A DNA stretch of 7,221 nt, taken from Polyangiaceae bacterium. GTDB taxonomy: Bacteria > Myxococcota_A > Polyangia > Polyangiales > Polyangiaceae. Position numbers and translations under genes: made by a program. Positions 1-6,335 of this stretch are shown piece after piece; within the stretch, counting starts at the first letter, position 1, and every line of letters starts with the position of its first letter. Below the pieces are notes generated by a model that searched no databases, had not been told where the DNA came from, and saw only the letters and a list, made by a program, of their open reading frames with translations. The stretch covers positions 1 through 7,221 of the forward strand of contig JAICXU010000148.1 in assembly GCA_025934595.1 (NCBI GenBank), in the 5' to 3' direction.

Positions 1-897
1 CGGCTCTTTCGAGAGCGCGCGCATCGTCACGTCGACGAGCGGCTGCGGGATCATGCGGTCGGGCGCGAGCGTGCGCGGATCCGGCGGGGCTTTCGACAGA
101 TGCATGAGCACGACTTGCGTGGGCGAGTCTGCCTCGAACGGCAATCGCCCCGTGAGCAGCTGGAACAAGATGACGCCGACCGCGTAGAGATCGCTGCGCG
201 CGTCGAGGGGATCTCCCCGACCCTGCTCCGGGCTCATGTATTCGGGAGTTCCGCACACGATGCCGGGGCTCGTGATCGAAGGCTGGTTCGTGGCCTCCGT
301 CATTTTCGCGAGACCAAAATCGACGACTTTGACGAAGTCACCGCCTTGGCGGAGCGGCTCGATGATCACGTTCTCGGGCTTGAGATCGCGATGGATGATT
401 TCGAGATGGTGGGCTTCGCCGAGCGCCGCGAGCACTTGCTTCAAGATGTCGACGATGCGCCGGAATACGAGCGGCCCTTCGTCGTACGCGACGCGCGAGA
501 GATCGCGACCGCGCAAAAACTCCATGACGAGATAGAGCTGCCCGTCTTGCGTCTTACCGAAGTCGATGACGGCGACGGAGTTCGGATGATTGAGCCGGCT
601 CGCGGCTCGCGCCTCGGTGATGAATCGCGCGACCGCGCTCTCTTCGCCGACGAGATGCGGATGGACGATTTTGACGGCGACCGTGCGACCGAGGTTCGTT
701 TGCTCGGCGCGATACACGCGACCCATGCCGCCGATGCCGACGAGCTCGATGATGACGTAACCCCCGGGAAGCGTTCGACCGATCAGCGGATCGTCGGAGT
801 CCTTGGTGACTTGCCCGATCGGGAATCCGCACGATGGACAGAACCTGTGCGACGCGTCGCAAGAAAAGCCACACTGCGGACAAGTTCGCGCCGACAC
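1..897 (-). CDS. Zinc-ribbon Ser/Thr protein kinase, PknB-like (C-terminus off window)
   Basis: This is a Hanks-type Ser/Thr kinase; 299 residues are visible and the frame stays open to the left edge. From the GTG start, residues 6-23 form a small zinc ribbon (CPQC...CPSC: C6, C9, C20, C23, plus an extra C13). The kinase domain begins near residue 46. It has a glycine loop GIGGMG (54-59), ATP-anchoring K76 in AVKIV, alpha-C Glu E95, the catalytic loop HRDLKPEN (169-176, an RD kinase), DFG (193-195), and GTPEYMSPE (216-224) in place of the usual APE. All catalytic residues are present, so it should be active and able to phosphorylate itself in the Ser/Thr-rich activation loop (199-215). No membrane segment is visible in this part. 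GTG at 897 was chosen because GGAG lies 6 nt upstream and the ribbon starts directly after it. It is divergent from the MshEN gene. Substrates are unknown; the FHA protein at 3847-4833 is a candidate partner by inference only. Confidence 0.95.
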   Translation of the reverse strand, partial: MSARTCPQCGFSCDASHRFCPSCGFPIGQVTKDSDDPLIGRTLPGGYVIIELVGIGGMGRVYRAEQTNLGRTVAVKIVHPHLVGEESAVARFITEARAASRLNHPNSVAVIDFGKTQDGQLYLVMEFLRGRDLSRVAYDEGPLVFRRIVDILKQVLAALGEAHHLEIIHRDLKPENVIIEPLRQGGDFVKVVDFGLAKMTEATNQPSITSPGIVCGTPEYMSPEQGRGDPLDARSDLYAVGVILFQLLTGRLPFEADSPTQVVLMHLSKAPPDPRTLAPDRMIPQPLVDVTMRALSKEP

Positions 898-903
898 CAG
901 TTG

Positions 904-907
904 CTCC
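904..907 (-). promoter_or_regulatory. Ribosome binding site of the kinase gene
   Basis: GGAG on the minus strand lies 6 nt before the GTG at 897. It decides for the GTG start over the TTG further upstream in the same open frame. Confidence 0.6.
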
Positions 908-918
908 AGGAACCTCGG

Positions 919-977
919 ATAGTAACACAAGCGGGATTCGCCGCTTTTTAGGCGTGCTCGCGGGGAGCCGATACCAT
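919..977. promoter_or_regulatory. Candidate divergent promoter region, kinase / MshEN gene
   Basis: The 87-nt gap (898-984) between two divergent genes must hold at least one promoter if both are transcribed from here. On the minus strand TACTAT (924-919) matches 4 of 6 bases of the -10 consensus. On the plus strand TACCAT (972-977) also matches 4 of 6 and ends 7 nt before the GTG at 985, a spacing that would give a leaderless mRNA. Neither has a convincing -35 box. This is weak evidence from eye inspection only. Confidence 0.2.
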
Positions 978-984
978 CTCTCGG

Positions 985-2106
985 GTGTCGCGCCAGCGTC
1001 TTGGAGAGCTCCTCGTCGCCTCGAAGGTGATTTCGGAGACCGATCTCGAGCAGGCGCTCGCCGCTCCTCGCCAGCCCGGACAGAGGCTCGGCGACATCCT
1101 CATTCAGATGGGGCTCGTGACCGAGGCGCAGCTCACGCAAATCCTCGGGCAGCAGCACAGCGTGCCGTGGGTGTCGCTCTATCACATCGATTTTTCGCGG
1201 CAGCTCTTGAACCTGATCTCGCGCGAGCTCGCGGATCGCTATTGCGTCGTGCCGATCTACGTTCGGCGCGTGAAACGGCAAGACACGCTCTACGTCGCGA
1301 TGGATGATCCGTCGAACGAAGCAGCGCTCGCCGAGGTTCAAAAGGTCGTCGGCCTTCCCGTGAAGCCCATGATCGCAGCACCGAGCGACATTCGAAATGC
1401 GATCCGCGTGTATTACGGAGCCGGTCCCGGAGCACCCGCGCCGCCACCGGCACCGATCCGCGTGGCTCCGCCCGCGCCGGAGACGACGCCGGGCCTGTCC
1501 CCTCTCGCGGTATCATCGCCGCCCGGAGCGATTCCCGCGATCGCGCCCGAAGATTCGAGCGGTGCCGCGACCGAAGACGAAGAGCCGGTCCCCTCGACGC
1601 TCGTCGAGAGCACGGCGACGGTGGAGACTCCCGCCGCAGTCGCTGCATCGCCGACGTCCGACGCGGAAGCGCCTCTCTCGTCCACCGCGGAGGTGCCGGC
1701 CGCCGACGAGAGCGTGCTCCGCGCCGCGAGCGGCGACAGCCCCGAGGCCGAGCCCGAGATCGAAGCGAGCGAGATTCGCGAGGTTCCGATTCCGCTGAAG
1801 CCGAAGTTCGGCGGACCGATGGTCGCGATCACGATGCTCGACGGCACGACGATCCAGCTTCCGGCGCGCAAGAAACGAGCTGAGAAAGCGGCCGACGAAG
1901 ACGAAGCGCCGATGTCGGAGGCGGGCGGGCTCACCGCACGCGATCTCGTCGCGGCCCTTCGCGCGGTCGCACAAGGTCGCGATGCGAAAGCGGTGCTCGG
2001 CGACGACACGAGGTGGGAGAAGCTCTTTGCCGCGCTTCTCTCGATCATGCTGAAAAAGGGCCTCGTCGCCGATTGGGAGTTCATCGACGAGCTGAGAAAA
2101 ATGTAA
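985..2106 (+). CDS. MshEN / GspE N-terminal-domain protein without ATPase domain
   Basis: This 373-aa protein has three parts. Residues 1-145 match the N-terminal domain of GspE/PilB/MshE secretion ATPases (MshEN, T2SSE_N). Residues about 146-275 are an Ala/Pro/Glu/Ser-rich, probably disordered linker. Residues about 276-373 are a C-terminal part with a beta-like stretch and a helical segment ending KKGLVADWEFIDELRKM. There is no Walker A or B, so it is not an assembly ATPase. MshEN domains of MshE/PilB type bind c-di-GMP through two copies of RLGxxLxxxGx6LxxxLxxQ. Here the second copy is complete (R34 to Q57). The first (from R5) keeps RLG and the three leucines but has K14 for Gly and P28 for Gln. 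GTG at 985 is the only plausible start: an in-frame TAG lies at 949-951 and the domain begins at once. GGGGAG at 962-967 is 17 nt away, too far for a normal SD. It is convergent with the racemase gene. Function is unknown; a c-di-GMP-responsive adaptor is an inference. Confidence 0.85.
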   Translation: MSRQRLGELLVASKVISETDLEQALAAPRQPGQRLGDILIQMGLVTEAQLTQILGQQHSVPWVSLYHIDFSRQLLNLISRELADRYCVVPIYVRRVKRQDTLYVAMDDPSNEAALAEVQKVVGLPVKPMIAAPSDIRNAIRVYYGAGPGAPAPPPAPIRVAPPAPETTPGLSPLAVSSPPGAIPAIAPEDSSGAATEDEEPVPSTLVESTATVETPAAVAASPTSDAEAPLSSTAEVPAADESVLRAASGDSPEAEPEIEASEIREVPIPLKPKFGGPMVAITMLDGTTIQLPARKKRAEKAADEDEAPMSEAGGLTARDLVAALRAVAQGRDAKAVLGDDTRWEKLFAALLSIMLKKGLVADWEFIDELRKM

Positions 2107-2109
2107 ATG

Positions 2110-2176
2110 AACCGCCAAGGCGCCAAGAACGCGAAGCGGAAAACCTGAATTTTTTTCCTCGGCGATCTTGGCGGTT
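2110..2176. repeat. CGCCAAG-type palindromic intergenic repeat, possible bidirectional terminator
   Basis: The arms AACCGCCAAG (2110-2119) and CTTGGCGGTT (2167-2176) are a perfect 10-bp inverted repeat. Inside the left arm the CGCCAAG unit recurs: CCGCCAAG, GCGCCAAG, then a decayed AACGCGAAG (2112-2136). An inner pair GGAAAA (2138-2143) and TTTTCC (2153-2158) can close a smaller hairpin, so the whole element folds into one long bulged stem. It fills almost the entire gap between two convergent genes, starting 3 nt after one stop codon and ending 1 nt before the other. From memory, similar palindromes with CGCCAAG or CGCAAAG units are dispersed in many bacterial genomes, but no search was done. 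The T run (2150-2156) lies in the loop half, so it is not a classical intrinsic terminator, although the position suits one for both strands. Confidence 0.7.
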
Positions 2177-2177
2177 T

Positions 2178-3347
2178 CTACCCTTGCGTCAGATTTAGGA
2201 TCGCTTCGTCGGAGAGACCCGCTTCGCGCAGGATCGTTTCCGTGTGCTCGCCGTGACGCGGCGGCTCGCGATGTTCCATGTTTCGCGGCGTCACCGGCGT
2301 GCGCAGCTGCATCAGATTTCCCCAGCGCGATTTCAGATCGAAGAAGAGCCCGCGCGATACGATTTGCGGATCGGCTTTCAGCTCGTTCGGCGCCAGCACC
2401 GGCTCGAGACAGTAGTCGCCCGACTTCGCGATTTCGATCCACTCGGCCTGCGTCTTCTCACGGAAAATATTTCGGAGCTTTTCTTTCAGCGCGGCTTGGT
2501 GCGAACCGGTGACGAAATCCGCCATCGACGATTCGTGACCGATCACCTTCGCGAACGCGGTCCAGAATTTCGGCTCGAGCGCGCCGAGGCTCATCGCGCG
2601 ATCGTCCTTCGTCGCATACGTGCCGTAGATCGCGATGCCACCCGTGAGCGCTTCGTCGCCAGCTTTCGGCTCTTGGCCCGCGATCATCATTCCGAAGCTC
2701 GCCATCGCGAATCCCATCGACGCTTCGAGCATCGCGACGTCGACGACGGATCCCTTCCCCGTGCGATCCCGCTCCGCGAGCGCAGCCAAAGTTCCGACGA
2801 CGCTCCAGAGCGCTCCTCCCATGTCCGCGAGCTGGAATCCCGGCGGTTGCGGCGGCGCATTCGCCGGACCCGAAAATCCGAGCACGCCGGCGCGCGCGAG
2901 ATAATTGATGTCGTGACCGGCGCGATGCGCGAGCGGGCCGTCTTGCCCGTATCCAGTGAGCGCACAAATCACGAGGCGCGGATTTTTCTCGAGCAGCGCC
3001 GCGTGCGAGAGATTCAATCGATCGAGCACGCCCGGACGAAATTGCTCGAGGAGCACGTCGTAGCTCTTCACCATCTCGAGAAGCGCGTTTTGCGCGGCAG
3101 GCTTTTTTAGATCGAGGACGGCGCTTCGCTTGTTGCGATTGATCGCCAAAAAGAGGGCCGATTGCGCTTCCACGTTCGGCGCCGTGGCGGGCATTTGCGG
3201 CGGCATGTGACGCAAGTAATCGCCTGCGCCCGGATCTTCGATCTTGTCGACCTGCGCGCCGAGATCGGCGAGCACCAAAGACGCGAACGGCCCCGGAAGG
3301 AGCCGGCTCAAGTCGAGAACCTTCACTCCTTCGAGGGCCGCCGTCAT
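2178..3347 (-). CDS. Alpha-methylacyl-CoA racemase (CaiB/BaiF family)
   Basis: This 389-aa protein has the length of the family (bacterial and human racemases are about 360-380 aa). It likely interconverts (2R)- and (2S)-2-methylacyl-CoAs in the cytoplasm, so that branched chains can enter beta-oxidation. It starts with the family hallmark VKVLDLSRLLPGPF (8-21). It also has RNKRSAVLDLK (71-81), LLEQFRPGVLDRL (99-111), and GYGQDGP followed by AGHDINY (132-149). H145 in that segment and D175 in QLADMGG match the catalytic His/Asp pair of mycobacterial MCR (H126/D156), and E258 in ALEPKFW is the likely partner of its Glu241. The His is what favours racemase over CoA-transferase, since transferases keep the Asp but not the His. 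ATG at 3347 puts the hallmark at the right distance, although no clear SD precedes it. It follows the SCP2 gene by 45 nt on the same strand and is probably co-transcribed. The exact substrate cannot be read from the sequence. Confidence 0.9.
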   Translation of the reverse strand: MTAALEGVKVLDLSRLLPGPFASLVLADLGAQVDKIEDPGAGDYLRHMPPQMPATAPNVEAQSALFLAINRNKRSAVLDLKKPAAQNALLEMVKSYDVLLEQFRPGVLDRLNLSHAALLEKNPRLVICALTGYGQDGPLAHRAGHDINYLARAGVLGFSGPANAPPQPPGFQLADMGGALWSVVGTLAALAERDRTGKGSVVDVAMLEASMGFAMASFGMMIAGQEPKAGDEALTGGIAIYGTYATKDDRAMSLGALEPKFWTAFAKVIGHESSMADFVTGSHQAALKEKLRNIFREKTQAEWIEIAKSGDYCLEPVLAPNELKADPQIVSRGLFFDLKSRWGNLMQLRTPVTPRNMEHREPPRHGEHTETILREAGLSDEAILNLTQG

Positions 3348-3392
3348 CTACGAGGCTGTAGCGCGCAAACCTGCCGCGCGTCTAGACCACGC

Positions 3393-3722
3393 CTATTTGT
3401 ACGAGAAGAGCTTCTGCAGCTTCATCGCGAGCATCTGGTTGCCGGCGACCTTCAGCTTGCCCGCGAAGAACAGCTGCATGCCGTTCGCTTGCGGATTCTC
3501 GACGAGCTTCTGAAAATCCTCGGCCGCGATCGTGATCGTGCAATCCGCCGGACCCGTGCCGGCCTTGCAGCTCGGACCGCTCGACGAGACGTCGATGTTC
3601 CACTCGCCTTCGCCGGTGACGTTCATTTGATATTTCGCGCCGATGGTCTTCGCATCCTCGGCGTTCTTTTCGAGAGCCGCGGGGAGCTCTTCGTTGAACA
3701 GCTTTTTGACGTCCACACCCAT
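3393..3722 (-). CDS. SCP2 sterol-carrier-like lipid-binding protein
   Basis: This 109-aa protein is a single SCP2 domain of normal length. The C-terminal half, NPQANGMQLFFAGKLKVAG (77-95) and then LAMKLQKLF (98-106), closely follows human SCP2 (NPQ..FFQGKLKITGN.GLAMKLQ). Members bind fatty acyl-CoAs, sterols and similar lipids in a hydrophobic tunnel and pass them to enzymes; they have no catalytic activity. There is no signal peptide, so it is cytoplasmic. An unusual feature is the loop CKAGTGPADC, whose C52 and C61 could pair or bind metal. In animals an SCP2-like domain is fused to MFE-2, and here it lies beside a racemase and an MFE-2-type dehydrogenase, which supports a role in branched or sterol-like acyl-CoA handling (inference). 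ATG at 3722 has a strong SD (AAGGAG, 7 nt upstream). On the minus strand TTGACG (3784-3779) looks like a -35 box, but the matching -10 is poor. Confidence 0.9.
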   Translation of the reverse strand: MGVDVKKLFNEELPAALEKNAEDAKTIGAKYQMNVTGEGEWNIDVSSSGPSCKAGTGPADCTITIAAEDFQKLVENPQANGMQLFFAGKLKVAGNQMLAMKLQKLFSYK

Positions 3723-3729
3723 GGCCTGT

Positions 3730-3735
3730 CTCCTT
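3730..3735 (-). promoter_or_regulatory. Strong ribosome binding site of the SCP2 gene
   Basis: AAGGAG on the minus strand is 7 nt before the ATG at 3722. It is the best SD in the window, in contrast to the neighbouring genes, which lack one. It suggests that the SCP2 protein is translated efficiently and independently of the upstream GGDEF gene. Confidence 0.75.
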
Positions 3736-3819
3736 GATAATGAATCGCGGTTCAGTGGCTACACGTTGGGGCTTAACGCGTCAAGGCGCGACCGTGCACC
3801 ACACGCGCAAATAGCTCGT

Positions 3820-3851
3820 GTCTCCTGGAGCTCTCCTAGAGCTCTCCTAGA
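3820..3851. repeat. Tandem 11-bp repeat over the end of the GGDEF gene
   Basis: GCTCTCCTAGA occurs twice back to back (3830-3840, 3841-3851), and a shorter diverged copy GTCTCCTGGA precedes them (3820-3829). On the minus strand the array reads as three AGGAGA boxes in a row. The first copy in that direction covers the TAG stop of the FHA-GGDEF gene (3849-3847). No credible ORF starts just after the boxes, so their likeness to ribosome binding sites may be accidental. Slippage duplication is the simplest origin. Confidence 0.75.
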
Positions 3852-4833
3852 ACCCGACGGAACAGACCCGATTTCGGCCGGCGGATTTCGCGGCGTAGAG
3901 CCGGCGGTCGGCGAGAGCCACGAGGGCGTCGATGCTCGCGCCGATCGGGAATTCGTCGAGCGAGGAGATCCCGATGCTGACCGTGGTCTTGATGTCGGCG
4001 TCGCCGAATCGGATTGTGAGGCGCTCGACGCCGCGGCGTATGCGCTCGGCGGCGAGGTGCACGTTTTCGTGCTCGATACCGCGCACGAGCAGGATGAATT
4101 CTTCGCCGCCGTAACGCGCGAATACGTCCTCCGTGCGAATCAGAATCTGCACGCACGACGAGACCGCGCGCAAGACGGCGTCGCCGCCCTGGTGCCCGTG
4201 CGTGTCGTTCTTCTGTTTGAAGTGATCGAGATCGAGCAGCACGATCGAGACGCGCGTCTTGTGCCGCTCGGCGAAAGCGAGCTCGGCCTCGAGCCGCTCC
4301 AGGAAATAGCGGCGATTGTAAGAGCTCGTGAGCGCATCGCGCGTGGAGGTTTCGTAGAGCTGCCGCGCGAGCATGTCCTCGGCGGCGTCGACGATCGAAA
4401 AACGAAGGACGAGATTCGGCCCGATATGCACGCGGTCGCCGGGGCTCAACGCCACCCGCCCTTCGATCGGCTCCGCATTCACGAAGGTTCCGTTCTTCGA
4501 CTGCAGATCTTCGATGACGTATCGCTTCGCTTTGCCGTCGCCGACGACCCTGATCTTGCAATGCGCGCGGCTCGCCTCGACATCCTCGATGCACACTTGT
4601 GCATTTTGCCCGCGACCGATGACGAATTCGGTGAGCGCGTCGTCGAGCGAGAAGACCTGGCCCGCGTTCGTTCCCGTCAGCAAGAGGAGCTGCGCTTGAT
4701 CGCCTTCGCGGAGCTCCGGGAGCGCGAAGACAGGCCGCGAAATGATGCCGGTGTCCATCTCCGCGAAGCCCGTGGGAAGGAGGGAGCCGTCGGAACGGCG
4801 CGCGGGATTGGGCTCGCTGCTCGGCGGCTTCAT
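3847..4833 (-). CDS. FHA-GGDEF diguanylate cyclase
   Basis: This cytoplasmic 328-aa protein probably makes c-di-GMP from two GTP under control of a phosphothreonine-binding domain. After a short disordered N-terminus, the FHA domain spans about 48-147 with VIGRG (71-75), the SRAH core (89-92, binding R74/S89/H92) and KNGT (113-116). The GGDEF domain spans about 165-328: LTSSYNRR (168-175), metal/GTP residues in LLDLDHFK (199-206), HGHQGGD (212-218), active site GGEEF (242-246) and the tail LADRRLYAAK. RTED (233-236) lies five residues before GGEEF and is a complete RxxD inhibitory site, so product feedback is expected. There is no EAL or HD domain and no membrane segment. ATG at 4833 was chosen because it forms ATGA with the stop of the glycosidase gene; a TTG two codons upstream (4839) is possible. 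The FHA domain suggests input from a Ser/Thr kinase, and one is encoded at 1-897. That pairing is an inference. Confidence 0.93.
   Translation of the reverse strand: MKPPSSEPNPARRSDGSLLPTGFAEMDTGIISRPVFALPELREGDQAQLLLLTGTNAGQVFSLDDALTEFVIGRGQNAQVCIEDVEASRAHCKIRVVGDGKAKRYVIEDLQSKNGTFVNAEPIEGRVALSPGDRVHIGPNLVLRFSIVDAAEDMLARQLYETSTRDALTSSYNRRYFLERLEAELAFAERHKTRVSIVLLDLDHFKQKNDTHGHQGGDAVLRAVSSCVQILIRTEDVFARYGGEEFILLVRGIEHENVHLAAERIRRGVERLTIRFGDADIKTTVSIGISSLDEFPIGASIDALVALADRRLYAAKSAGRNRVCSVGF
4830..4833 (-). other. ATGA stop-start overlap, translational coupling
   Basis: The TGA that ends the GH1 gene (4832-4830) overlaps the ATG of the FHA-GGDEF gene (4833-4831). No good SD precedes that ATG, so its translation probably depends on ribosomes finishing the glycosidase, which would tie the amounts of the two proteins together. 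Confidence 0.75.
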
Positions 4834-6335
4834 GGACAAAAATCCGTGGTGACGAAGGCCGGCATCGCGTCGATGTCGGCTCGCTTCACGACCTTCGAAG
4901 AAATGATCTTTTCATATTCGGATCCGCTCGCGCGAAGCGTGCGCGCGCCGGTCGCGGGATCGACCGACGCGAAGCCGAACTTCGGACAGAACCCGTTCTG
5001 CCATTCGAAGTTGTCCATCAGCGACCAGTGGAAATAACCGCGCACGTCGAGGCCGTCTTTCATCGCCCAACCGAGCTGATAGAGGTGCTCGGCGAGGAAG
5101 CGCGCGCGATTGACGTCGGCGCGATCGGCGATTCCGTTCTCCGTGATCACCACCGGAAGAGAATACGGTGCCACGTCCTCTTCGAGCATGGAACGTAGAC
5201 CTTCGGGATAAATGTCCCACGCGACGTCGGTCTTCGGGCGATCGGTCGGCAAGTGATCTTGGATGACGGCGGCGTTGACGACGGGGATCACGACGCCGCG
5301 ATGCGCGCTGATGAGCGTGTCCGAATAATAATTCACCCCGATGTAATCCATGCGGCCCTTCAGCGTAGGGTCGCCCTGCTTGTCGTTCGGGCCCGTGTAA
5401 TTTCCGTCGATGTCGTCGTCCCAATCGCCGCGGATCGTGGCGTTCAAGAACCACTGATTCCACAAGTAGTGGACGTGCTTGGTCGCGTCGATGTCGTCTT
5501 GATCGGTGGGATCTTCGGGATGGAACGTGCGCTGGTGTTTCGCGACGGAGACCCACGCTGCTTTGCCGTCCCCGTCGGCGTCGACGGTGTCGGCTTGATG
5601 GATCGCGTCGAAACACGATGCATGCGCACGAGCGAGCGCGCGCGCGACGTCGAATGCTCGCGTCGCATCGAGCACGACGCCGGGCGGTGATCCTCCTTGG
5701 ATGTAGCCGGTCGTCACGTAGACGAGGGGCTCGTTGAGCGTCACCCACCAATCGACCTCTCCGCCGAAGTGCTGCGCCATGCGCGAGCAGAACGTCGTGA
5801 AGTCGGCCGATGTTTCCGGACGCTCCCACCCTTGCGGATCGTTCGGATGCGAGACGTCCGAGAGCCAATTCGGAAGCGCCCAATGGAACAAAGTCACGAG
5901 CGGCGTAATGTGTGCATTCTGCAACTTTTGAATTTCCGAGTCGTACGCAGCGAGCGCAGCGGCGTCGGGCGTGTTCGAGTCGAATGAAGCTTGGGTCGGG
6001 AAAATGCGACCCCACTCGATCGAAAATCGGTACGCGTTCTGTCCCATTTGCGTCATGAGCGCGATGTCGTCATCGACGTGCGCGAGCGCGTCCGGTCCGC
6101 CGTCGTCGGGCGTGTCTCCATTTTTGATCCGCGACGGCGAGAGCGCGACCCAGTCCGCCCAATCGGTATGCGTGTCGGCTTTCTCGATTTGAAATCCCGC
6201 CGTCGCCGTTCCGAACAGGAAGCCCGCGGGGAACGTCACCGCGTCCGGCGGCGGCGGCGTGGATGCCGCGTCGGATTTGCAGGCGAGCATCGCCAGAGGT
6301 GCGAGGGCCCCGAGCCAGGCACGGCGAAAATCCAT
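4830..6335 (-). CDS. GH1 beta-glucosidase-like lipoprotein
   Basis: This 501-aa protein is a complete family 1 retaining beta-glycosidase with an exported, lipid-anchored N-terminus. MDFRRAW is followed by a hydrophobic stretch and a lipobox ending LAC (C19), with Lys at +2 and then a Ser/Pro linker, so the enzyme is expected on a membrane facing outward. The catalytic barrel shows FLFGTATAGFQIE (39-51), FHW (150-152), the acid/base motif TLNEP (E202), the nucleophile motif ITENG (E399) and WSLMDNFEWQNGF (437-449). The sugar-binding residues Q49, H151, N201 and E444 that are typical of the family are present. An Asp-rich insert, DADGDGK (252-258), looks like a calcium-binding loop. It likely cleaves beta-glucosides, beta-galactosides or similar short oligosaccharides outside the cytoplasm; the specificity cannot be read. 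ATG at 6335 directly precedes the signal peptide, with no clear SD. It is first in the minus-strand run, overlaps the diguanylate cyclase by 4 nt, and is divergent from the SDR gene. Confidence 0.93.
   Translation of the reverse strand: MDFRRAWLGALAPLAMLACKSDAASTPPPPDAVTFPAGFLFGTATAGFQIEKADTHTDWADWVALSPSRIKNGDTPDDGGPDALAHVDDDIALMTQMGQNAYRFSIEWGRIFPTQASFDSNTPDAAALAAYDSEIQKLQNAHITPLVTLFHWALPNWLSDVSHPNDPQGWERPETSADFTTFCSRMAQHFGGEVDWWVTLNEPLVYVTTGYIQGGSPPGVVLDATRAFDVARALARAHASCFDAIHQADTVDADGDGKAAWVSVAKHQRTFHPEDPTDQDDIDATKHVHYLWNQWFLNATIRGDWDDDIDGNYTGPNDKQGDPTLKGRMDYIGVNYYSDTLISAHRGVVIPVVNAAVIQDHLPTDRPKTDVAWDIYPEGLRSMLEEDVAPYSLPVVITENGIADRADVNRARFLAEHLYQLGWAMKDGLDVRGYFHWSLMDNFEWQNGFCPKFGFASVDPATGARTLRASGSEYEKIISSKVVKRADIDAMPAFVTTDFCP

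Noticed and set aside
100..951. Long plus-strand ORF opposite the kinase gene
   Set aside because: The minus strand encodes a complete set of kinase motifs in this stretch. The plus-strand product is Arg/Asp-rich with no recognisable domain, as expected for the antisense of a GC-rich gene.
2138..2158. Classical intrinsic terminator (stem followed by T run)
   Set aside because: The T run (2150-2156) is inside the inner hairpin, not after a GC-rich stem, so it does not fit the standard model on either strand.
1513..2442. Long minus-strand ORF across the MshEN gene, the palindrome and the racemase end
   Set aside because: It runs across two real genes and the intergenic repeat, is Arg/Ala-rich, and matches no family; it is a GC-rich shadow.
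3348..3392. GCGCG/CGCGC hairpin between the SCP2 and racemase genes
   Set aside because: The stem is only 5 bp with a 9-nt loop and no T run, which is common by chance at this GC content; the two genes are more likely co-transcribed.
3756..3784. Promoter for the SCP2 gene based on TTGACG at 3784-3779
   Set aside because: At 17-nt spacing the -10 position reads TAGCCA, only 2 of 6 matches, so it was not listed as a feature.
3820..3851. CRISPR-like or mobile-element array
   Set aside because: The repeats are 11 bp and directly adjacent with no spacers, and no cas or transposase gene is present.
4834..4839. TTG start for the FHA-GGDEF gene, two codons upstream
   Set aside because: The ATG at 4833 forms a standard ATGA overlap and no SD favours the TTG, so the ATG was preferred, although the TTG is not excluded.
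3643..5037. 464-aa plus-strand ORF
   Set aside because: It is antisense to the SCP2, FHA-GGDEF and GH1 genes, all of which have intact motifs on the minus strand.
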